NCBI GenBank assembly: GCA_002299195.1
Contig: DBOA01000164.1
Location: 1 to 5,697 of the forward strand
Direction: 5' to 3'
Origin: Sphingomonadales bacterium UBA658
GTDB taxonomy: Bacteria > Pseudomonadota > Alphaproteobacteria > Sphingomonadales > Sphingomonadaceae
Length of the DNA stretch: 5,697 bases
Below are positions 1 through 5,256 of the stretch, one piece after another. The translations under genes and the position numbers were made by a program. Numbering within the stretch: position 1 is the first letter of the stretch; every line of letters begins with the position of its first letter. Under the pieces are notes generated by a model. The model made no database searches and was not told the origin of the DNA. It saw only the letters and a program-made list of their open reading frames with translations.

Positions 1-62
1 AGCGCGGCATCGATATTGTCGATGCTTTCACGAAAACGGGTGAGGGTTTCTTGATCGTCCAT
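1..62 (-). CDS. Chorismate mutase (AroQ type), N-terminal fragment, cut by window edge
   Basis: Only the first 20 codons are present; the gene continues past position 1. They read MDDQETLTRFRESIDNIDAA. This matches the start of AroQ-class helical chorismate mutases: counted from the ATG, Arg11, Glu12, Ile14 and Asp18 fall at the same numbers as in the mutase domain of E. coli PheA, where Arg11 contacts the substrate. The family converts chorismate to prephenate, the committed step to phenylalanine and tyrosine, in the cytoplasm. The start is the ATG complementary to 60-62; an AGGA (complement of 70-73) lies 7 bases upstream, a good ribosome binding site. The gene is divergent from the polyprenyl synthase. 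Whether it is a stand-alone mutase or a fusion cannot be told from this fragment. The identification is an inference from a short but characteristic stretch. Confidence 0.7.
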   Translation of the reverse strand, partial: MDDQETLTRFRESIDNIDAA

Positions 63-158
63 GACTGCATCCTGTGCCGATATTGACTGCAACGGACAAG
101 AGGAAATACGCCATTTGCACTTGCCTTGCGGCGCGGCTGTCGTCAGAGCGAAACGATT
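63..158. promoter_or_regulatory. Divergent intergenic region, expected to hold promoters for both flanking genes
   Basis: This 96-base gap separates the start codons of the minus-strand chorismate mutase and the plus-strand polyprenyl synthase, so both promoters should lie here or just inside the genes. On the plus strand a TTGACT at 83-88 resembles a sigma-70 -35 box, but the bases 16-17 further on (AATACG/ATACGC, 105-111) are a poor -10 box. An AGAGGA at 99-104 looks like a ribosome binding site yet has no well-spaced in-frame start after it. The 8-mer TGACTGCA occurs at 62-69 and 84-91, and again at 160-167 across the synthase start. No promoter can be fixed with confidence. Confidence 0.4.
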
Positions 159-1172
159 ATGACTGCAACCATACATAAAATCGGCGGAAATCGTGCGCCA
201 TCTTTGGAACCCATGTTCAAGCTGGTCGCACCTGGAATGAACAAGGTAAACGCGGTCATTTTGGACCGCATGCAGTCCGAAATCCCGCTTATTCCTGAAC
301 TGGCCGGGCATCTTATCGCCGGCGGTGGCAAGCGCATGCGCCCGATGCTGACATTGGCGTGCGCGCAGCTTCTCGATTATCCCGGCGACCGTCATCACAA
401 GCTGGCGGCGGCCGTCGAGTTTATTCACACCGCAACCCTGCTGCACGATGACGTCGTCGATGGCAGCGATATGCGCCGTGGCAAAACCGCCGCCAACCTC
501 ATTTTCGGCAACCCTGCTGCTGTATTGGTTGGTGACTTCCTGTTCAGTCGCTCATTTGAGCTGATGGTCGAGGATGGATCGCTTAAGGTGCTCAAAATCT
601 TGTCGAACGCGTCTGCTGTCATTGCAGAGGGAGAGGTCAATCAATTGACTGCCCAGCGGCAAATTTCGACAACCGAAGAAAAATATCTCGAAATCATTGG
701 ATCGAAGACTGCGGCGTTGTTTGCAGCGGCCTGCCGGATTGCGGCGGTCGTGGCGGAGAGCGGCGACGCGCAAGAAATGTCGTTGGACGCGTATGGCCGC
801 AATCTGGGGATCGCATTTCAATTGGTCGACGACGCCATTGATTATGTTTCCGATGGCGCAACCATGGGCAAAGACAGCGGCGACGACTTCCGTGATGGTA
901 AGGTTACATTGCCCGTCATTCTGGCCCATATCCGTGGCAATGCCGATGAACAGAAATTCTGGCGCGACGCGATGCTTGGCAACCGGATTTCGGATGCAGA
1001 TCTGCAGCATGCGCGCACGTTGCTGCAGGCGCATAATGCGATTGACGATACGCTGGATCGCGCGCGGCATTATGGCCAACGCGCAATTGATGCGATTGCG
1101 CATTTCCCCAATGGTGAAGCCAAATCTGCGCTGACTGAGGCGGTCGAATTCGCCATTGCACGCGCATATTGA
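159..1172 (+). CDS. ispB: Long-chain trans-polyprenyl diphosphate synthase (octaprenyl/decaprenyl type)
   Basis: A 337-residue protein of the trans-isoprenyl diphosphate synthase family, which adds isopentenyl diphosphate units to an allylic primer. Visible motifs: GGGKRMRP (55-62, diphosphate-binding), the first aspartate-rich motif DDVVD (97-101), GDFL (125-128), and the second aspartate-rich motif DDAID (224-228) followed by GKD (237-239). The fifth residue before the first motif is the small Ala92 and the context is HTATLLHDD, as in long-chain synthases rather than farnesyl or geranylgeranyl synthases. The product is therefore probably the ubiquinone side chain; alphaproteobacteria usually make Q-10, which would make this a decaprenyl enzyme, but chain length cannot be read from sequence alone. 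Length is close to E. coli IspB (323). The reading frame is open upstream to a TTG at 126, but the ATG at 159 is preferred because the extra 11 residues (RRGCRQSETI after the TTG) look non-conserved. The ribosome binding site is weak (AGAG, 145-148). Confidence 0.93.
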   Translation: MTATIHKIGGNRAPSLEPMFKLVAPGMNKVNAVILDRMQSEIPLIPELAGHLIAGGGKRMRPMLTLACAQLLDYPGDRHHKLAAAVEFIHTATLLHDDVVDGSDMRRGKTAANLIFGNPAAVLVGDFLFSRSFELMVEDGSLKVLKILSNASAVIAEGEVNQLTAQRQISTTEEKYLEIIGSKTAALFAAACRIAAVVAESGDAQEMSLDAYGRNLGIAFQLVDDAIDYVSDGATMGKDSGDDFRDGKVTLPVILAHIRGNADEQKFWRDAMLGNRISDADLQHARTLLQAHNAIDDTLDRARHYGQRAIDAIAHFPNGEAKSALTEAVEFAIARAY

Positions 1173-1237
1173 TCGCACGGTCAGTGCCGATGCAGCACGG
1201 GCACAGGCGCAATTCATGAGCGCAGCCGGAAACCATC

Positions 1238-3709
1238 ATGGCTGAAAAGACATCGGACCATATGCTGCCCGTCATGGCCGTGATGCCAGACCTGCTGGCA
1301 TCGTTGCGTTCAACACCCAATGCCGTCCTCATTGCCCCGCCAGGTGCGGGTAAGACCACTATGGTTGCCCCTGCCTTGTTGGACGAACCTTATTGCGATG
1401 GCCAGATTTTGCTGCTGTCCCCACGCCGCCTTGCCGCGCGTATGGCGGCAGAACGCGTTGCGGAGGGGCTGGGCGAAGCCGTTGGAGGACGGGTTGGCTA
1501 CACGACCCGGCTGGATAGCAAACAAGGCCCCAATAGCCGTATATTGGTCATGACCGAGGGCATCTTCCGCAACCGCATCATTAGCGACCCAGAGCTTGTC
1601 GGCGTTTCTGCGGTCTTGTTTGACGAAGTTCATGAACGCAGCATCGACAGCGACTTTGGCCTTGCGCTTGCGCTTGAGGCGCAAGCCGCATTCCGGCCCG
1701 ATCTGCGTGTGCTTGCCATGTCGGCAACGTTGGATGGTTCCAGATTTTCCCAGTTGATGGGCGATGCGCCAGTGGTCGAGAGCGACGGCAAAAGATGGCC
1801 GCTGGATTTCCAATATGTTGGTCGGCGCGCCGAACAACCTATCGAAACCGACATCGTGCGCGCGGTGCGGCAGGCGCTGTCCGAGGAAGAGGGCGATGTT
1901 CTGGTTTTCTTGCCCGGCGTGCGCGAAATTGATCGCGCCGTGGACAGTCTTGGTGCTGTGGGCGCGGATATCGTCGTGCATAAATTGCATGGCCAAATCG
2001 ACCCGGCGGCGCAAAGGCTGGCCGTGCGCCGTGACGCGCAGCAGCGCCGGAAAATCATTTTTGCGACCAACATTGCCGAGACCAGCCTGACCATTGATGG
2101 CGTTCGCATCGTCATCGACAGCGGCTTGGCGCGGCGCGCGCGGTTCGACCAAGCGGCCGGCGTTACGCGGCTGGTGACGGAGCGCGCGAGCCTGTCTGCG
2201 GTAACCCAGCGGGCAGGGCGTGCCGCGCGGCAGCAAGCGGGCATTGCCTATCGGCTGTGGCAGGAAGCAGGCAATGGCGGACTTCCCCCATTTGACCCGC
2301 CCGAAATATTGGAAAGCGACCTCGCGCCGTTGCTGCTCGACTGTGCGCGTTGGGGCGAGAATGATCCGACCAAGTTACGCTGGCTTGATGGCCCCCCGGC
2401 ACCCGCGCTTCAGCAAGCGCGCAAGCTTTTGCTGTCCATCAACGCACTTGATGCGGCGGGCCATATTACGCCGCATGGCGTTCAGCTTGCGGACCTCCCA
2501 TTACCACCGCCGCTCGCACATATGGTCGTTGAAGCGTCAAAGAGCGGACAAAGCGAGGATGCGGCGATGTTGGCCCTGCTGCTGCAGGAACGCGGGCTTG
2601 GCGGGCAAGGCGAGAATATCGAAACGCGATTTGAACGCTTTGTCGGCGAACGCAGCCCTAAGGCGGATGCCGCGCGCAAGCTGGCACAGCGCATATCGCG
2701 GATGTGCCGCAGCGGCGCCGGCAAACAAGAACCGCTCAGCATCGGCGGCCTCATCGCCACCGCCTATCCCGACCGCATTGCCAAGCGCCGCGATGCCAAA
2801 GGCGAAAAATGGATTAGCGCGATGGGACGCGGGCTGCAGTTGGATGCCGCGTCGCTTCTGGCGCGTGAAGAATGGCTCGCGGTGGCCGATGTTCAAGGCG
2901 CTGCATCGGGCGCGCACATATTGTCCGCCGCGCCACTGACGGAGGCGGAGATACTCAGCGATTTCGCCCACCGGATAACGCAGGAAGAGGCCCTGTCTTA
3001 CGATAGAAGCATCGACCGTGTGGATGCGCGCGCGCAGCGGCGGCTTGGTGCGATAGTCTTAAGCGAAGGTCGCATAGAAAAGCCCGACCAGACGGCCGTG
3101 GCGCGCGCTTTATTGGCTGCAGTGCGCGAAATGGGTGTGGGCGCGCTGCCATGGTCAAAAGCGGCGCTTGCGCTGCGTGAGCGCGCACAATTTGCAGGCA
3201 TAGCGGCGGTCAGTGACGAGGCATTATTGGAAGCGGCGGAGCAATGGCTTTTGCCACTGTTGATGGGCGTGAACCGGTTGCGCGATGTATCACCCGCGGC
3301 ATTATCGACAGCGCTCGACAATATGCTGGGCTGGGATCAGCGCACGCGCATTGACCAAATCGCGCCAGCATCCTTTGTCAGTCCCGCCGGAACGACACAT
3401 GCCATCGATTATGCAGCAGAGGCCGGGCCAACGGTTGAGCTGCGCGTTCAGGGCTTGTTTGGCCTTGATAGCCACCCCACGGTTGGCGCGGAGCGCATTG
3501 CGTTGGTGCTTAGCCTGACGTCGCCTGCTGGCCGTCCCATCCAGACCACCCGCAATCTGCCAGAGTTTTGGCGTGGTAGCTGGCGTGACGTGGCCAAAGA
3601 AATGCGGGGCAGATATCCGCGGCATAACTGGCCCGATGCGCCTTGGGAGAGTGTGGCCAGCCTGAAGACGAAAAAGGCGCAGGCGCGCGATGTGCCCCGC
3701 AACGCTTGA
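1238..3709 (+). CDS. hrpB: ATP-dependent helicase HrpB (DEAH/RHA family)
   Basis: An 823-residue protein, close to E. coli HrpB (809), intact from end to end. Helicase motifs appear in order: Walker A APPGAGKT (33-40), DEVH (129-132, motif II), SAT (162-164, motif III), TNIAETSLTIDGV (277-289, motif V) and QRAGRAAR (324-331, motif VI). They span the two RecA-like domains (about 15-185 and 200-365). A helicase-associated region follows, and the C-terminus has the HrpB-specific domain, including LPEFWRGSW (774-782) and KEMRGRYP (787-794), then a short basic tail. HrpB proteins are cytoplasmic nucleotide-driven RNA helicases; the physiological substrate in most bacteria is not known. The ATG at 1238 has GGAAA at 1228-1232, 5 bases before it; the ATG at 1262 (residue 9, MLPVMAV) is a plausible alternative because it begins the conserved part. 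Motif VI has Ala where many DEAH helicases have the last Gly. It lies 65 bases after the polyprenyl synthase. Confidence 0.96.
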   Translation: MAEKTSDHMLPVMAVMPDLLASLRSTPNAVLIAPPGAGKTTMVAPALLDEPYCDGQILLLSPRRLAARMAAERVAEGLGEAVGGRVGYTTRLDSKQGPNSRILVMTEGIFRNRIISDPELVGVSAVLFDEVHERSIDSDFGLALALEAQAAFRPDLRVLAMSATLDGSRFSQLMGDAPVVESDGKRWPLDFQYVGRRAEQPIETDIVRAVRQALSEEEGDVLVFLPGVREIDRAVDSLGAVGADIVVHKLHGQIDPAAQRLAVRRDAQQRRKIIFATNIAETSLTIDGVRIVIDSGLARRARFDQAAGVTRLVTERASLSAVTQRAGRAARQQAGIAYRLWQEAGNGGLPPFDPPEILESDLAPLLLDCARWGENDPTKLRWLDGPPAPALQQARKLLLSINALDAAGHITPHGVQLADLPLPPPLAHMVVEASKSGQSEDAAMLALLLQERGLGGQGENIETRFERFVGERSPKADAARKLAQRISRMCRSGAGKQEPLSIGGLIATAYPDRIAKRRDAKGEKWISAMGRGLQLDAASLLAREEWLAVADVQGAASGAHILSAAPLTEAEILSDFAHRITQEEALSYDRSIDRVDARAQRRLGAIVLSEGRIEKPDQTAVARALLAAVREMGVGALPWSKAALALRERAQFAGIAAVSDEALLEAAEQWLLPLLMGVNRLRDVSPAALSTALDNMLGWDQRTRIDQIAPASFVSPAGTTHAIDYAAEAGPTVELRVQGLFGLDSHPTVGAERIALVLSLTSPAGRPIQTTRNLPEFWRGSWRDVAKEMRGRYPRHNWPDAPWESVASLKTKKAQARDVPRNA

Positions 3710-3754
3710 CGAATCCGGTGCCGTTCGGGCAAGACAACCGCGAACATAATTTTC

Positions 3755-3760
3755 AGGAAA
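3755..3760 (+). promoter_or_regulatory. Ribosome binding site that fixes the start of the NDUFS4-like gene
   Basis: AGGAAA ends 5 bases before the ATG at 3766, the best Shine-Dalgarno match near this gene. It supports that start over an open-frame extension reaching back to 3643 inside the end of hrpB. Confidence 0.7.
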
Positions 3761-3765
3761 TATCC

Positions 3766-4044
3766 ATGTCTGCCTGTATTTTTCAGCGTCCCAAAAATGC
3801 CATGCAATCGGGCCGTGGCCGCACGAACGAATGGGTGCTTGAGTTTCAGTCGAATGAACCGCGCAAGGCCGACCCGTTGATGGGTTGGGCGGGTTCAGGC
3901 GATACGCAATCGCAGGTCCAGTTGACCTTTCCAACGCTTGATGCCGCGCGCGCTTATGCCGACAAAAAAGGCATATCCGCGACCTACATTCCCACACCGC
4001 CCAAGACCCTGAAGCTTCAGGCTTATGCGGATAATTTCCGTTAA
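3766..4044 (+). CDS. NADH:ubiquinone oxidoreductase accessory subunit, NDUFS4-like (ETC complex I subunit conserved region)
   Basis: A 92-residue soluble protein with no signal peptide or membrane segment. Its sequence carries the pattern of the NDUFS4 (18 kDa) family: an N-terminal IFQRPKNAMQSGRGRTNEW (5-23) followed by a WVLEF strand, then DPLMGWAGSGDTQSQVQLTF (36-55), a helix AARAYADKKGI, and the conserved basic end TPPKTLKLQAYADNFR. In mitochondria NDUFS4 sits on the peripheral arm of complex I and stabilises it; homologues are accessory subunits of the alphaproteobacterial enzyme (shown for Paracoccus). The protein is about the bare conserved domain, as expected in bacteria, which lack the targeting peptide. 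No other complex I gene is nearby. It follows hrpB by 56 bases and may be co-transcribed or have its own promoter. Its stop TAA (4042-4044) overlaps the stop of the convergent Nudix gene. Confidence 0.92.
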   Translation: MSACIFQRPKNAMQSGRGRTNEWVLEFQSNEPRKADPLMGWAGSGDTQSQVQLTFPTLDAARAYADKKGISATYIPTPPKTLKLQAYADNFR

Positions 4045-4559
4045 AACAGCATCCCGGGCAGCATCAGCAGCTTGACGTCGACAACGCAGCCCTCGTCGCG
4101 CTTCGATTGAACGAAGCGTGGCAAATCGGGCAGGGCGACGCGATGCACGATGATATTCTCGCCATCAACGCCGCCGCCTTCGCTTATTTTTGTCAGGCCA
4201 TGTGCGCGCACGAGCGAAAAGCTCTCGCTGACCATGCCGGGGGATGAGAAAAACTCGCCGACGATTTCAAGCCTGTCTGCCCGATAGCCGGTTTCTTCCT
4301 CAAGCTCGCGTGCCGCAGACGTGAGCGTGTCCTCGCCTTCCTCATGGTCGCCAATCAGGCCAGCGGGAAGCTCGATGCAATTTGCGCCAAGTGGCACGCG
4401 ATATTGTTCGACAAGCAGGACATGGTCATCTTCGACCGCGAGGATGACGCCGGCCTTGATACCGCGCGCGCGACTGACATATTCCCATTTGCCGCGTGTC
4501 TTCGCCGTGATGAAGCGGCCTTGCCACATCACGTTTTCGACGTCTTCGTCTGCATTCAT
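4041..4559 (-). CDS. Nudix hydrolase, probable ADP-ribose/nucleoside-diphosphate-sugar pyrophosphatase type
   Basis: A 172-residue cytoplasmic protein with a complete Nudix box, G-x5-E-x7-REUxEExGU, running from Gly70 to Tyr92 and ending RELEEETGY (84-92); the glutamates of this helix bind the catalytic metal. The preceding strands read VLLVEQYRVPL (47-57) and ELPAGLIG (63-70), as in ADP-ribose pyrophosphatases. Pro107 (FFSSPGMV) lies 15 residues after the box, about where these enzymes have a conserved proline. It probably hydrolyses ADP-ribose or a related compound to AMP and a sugar phosphate, but substrate specificity is hard to predict in this superfamily. It is somewhat shorter than E. 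coli NudF (209). Its ATG overlaps the stop of the upstream TPM gene in ATGA and has no clear ribosome binding site, so translation is probably coupled. Its stop shares TTAA with the convergent complex I gene. Confidence 0.9.
   Translation of the reverse strand: MNADEDVENVMWQGRFITAKTRGKWEYVSRARGIKAGVILAVEDDHVLLVEQYRVPLGANCIELPAGLIGDHEEGEDTLTSAARELEEETGYRADRLEIVGEFFSSPGMVSESFSLVRAHGLTKISEGGGVDGENIIVHRVALPDLPRFVQSKRDEGCVVDVKLLMLPGMLF
4556..4559 (-). other. ATGA stop-start overlap coupling the second TPM gene to the Nudix gene
   Basis: On the minus strand, the ATG of the Nudix gene (4559-4557) and the TGA of the TPM gene (4558-4556) share bases. The 16 bases before the ATG contain no good Shine-Dalgarno sequence, so translation of the Nudix gene likely depends on ribosomes finishing the TPM gene. 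Confidence 0.85.
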
Positions 4560-5245
4560 AGCTGGATGAGCCTGTCGGGTAGTTCGTTGGGGTTTTCGCT
4601 GCCTTTGGGGAAATGCTCCGCCAAAACAACACCCATTTGCGCAACGGCGGCGGCAACACCCTGTCCGGGGTTACCTGCCTTCACATGGTCAAGCAGCGCG
4701 ACCATGGCATCGCCCCAAACCTCTGGCGCGACCTTTGATGCAATGGCTTCGTCCGCAACGATTTCGGCGCGATGTTCGAGCATCGACAAATATAACAATA
4801 TGCCGGTGCGGCCGACGGTCTTAGATTCGGTGCCGACCTTAAACAGGCTGATCGCATGGTTACGCACGCGTGCCAATTTGGTCGCTTTGGGTGTTAGAAA
4901 TAGGCGCAACGGCATCCATTTCAGGATCAGCCATGTCCCAACCCATTTTAGGGCCACCGCTGTCAGCAGCAGCGCGACATATTCGTTGGTGGTATATTCA
5001 TGGCCCCAACCACCGGTCAGGCGGTTGATGAGACCCATGTAGAAGCCAGGGAAGGTCGCATAGGTTGCAAGCGCCACAAAGGCGACCCCGCTTGCCCATG
5101 CGATGCCGATGTCTTCATAATGGTCGGACAGATCGGTGACGATGGTCACGATTTCACCGCTTGTGTGATGCTCGGCATCCGCGACTGCCGCCGTTACCAA
5201 CGCGTGGTCGGCTTCGGTCATCCGGCTAATTTTAGTTAAGGCCAT
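4556..5245 (-). CDS. TPM-domain integral membrane protein (COG3762-like), function unknown
   Basis: A 229-residue protein with the TPM (TLP18.3/Psb32/MOLO-1) fold in two pieces. The first (about 10-45) has EADHALVTAAVADAEHHTSG then EIVTIVTDLSDHY; the second (about 143-210) has VGRTGILLYLSMLEHRAEIVADEAI and GVAAAVAQMGVVLAEHFP. Between them lie two hydrophobic segments, about 47-72 and 87-112, which should form a membrane hairpin and place both TPM pieces on the same side. There is no signal peptide, so the soluble parts are more likely cytoplasmic; this is inference. The start is the ATG complementary to 5243-5245, 11 bases after the upstream TPM gene's stop; a TTG 18 bases further upstream would overlap that gene and is less likely. 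The TGA overlaps the Nudix start in ATGA. TPM proteins have been described as having phosphatase activity or as membrane-complex helpers, but bacterial members are poorly characterised. Confidence 0.85.
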   Translation of the reverse strand: MALTKISRMTEADHALVTAAVADAEHHTSGEIVTIVTDLSDHYEDIGIAWASGVAFVALATYATFPGFYMGLINRLTGGWGHEYTTNEYVALLLTAVALKWVGTWLILKWMPLRLFLTPKATKLARVRNHAISLFKVGTESKTVGRTGILLYLSMLEHRAEIVADEAIASKVAPEVWGDAMVALLDHVKAGNPGQGVAAAVAQMGVVLAEHFPKGSENPNELPDRLIQL

Positions 5246-5256
5246 AACGATACTTT

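Noticed and set aside
1184..1204. Possible terminator hairpin (GTGCC/GGCAC) after the polyprenyl synthase
   Set aside because: The stem is only 5 pairs with an 11-base loop and no T tract follows.
552..1217. Long open frame on the minus strand opposite the polyprenyl synthase
   Set aside because: It lies antisense to a gene with all family motifs, its product resembles no family I know, and such frames are expected opposite GC-rich codons.
1310..2236. A 308-residue open frame on the minus strand opposite hrpB
   Set aside because: It is a mirror of the conserved helicase motifs in another frame and has no recognisable domain.
2220..2939. A 239-residue open frame on the plus strand in another frame within hrpB
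   Set aside because: The hrpB frame is intact through this region, and the alternative product is rich in Arg, Ala, Cys and Ser as typical of shifted GC-rich frames.
3719..3731. Possible terminator hairpin (TGCC/GGCA) after hrpB
   Set aside because: Only 4 pairs, with no T tract after it.
3745..3750. CATAAT resembling a -10 box before the complex I gene
   Set aside because: No acceptable -35 box lies 15-19 bases upstream; TTGACG at 3706-3711 is far too distant.
3643..3765. N-terminal extension of the complex I subunit into hrpB
   Set aside because: The extra 41 residues overlap hrpB by 67 bases and are not like the family; the ATG at 3766 has a good ribosome binding site and begins the conserved sequence.
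3302..3997. A 231-residue minus-strand open frame across the hrpB end and the complex I gene
   Set aside because: It covers two well-supported plus-strand genes and the gap between them; no domain is recognisable.
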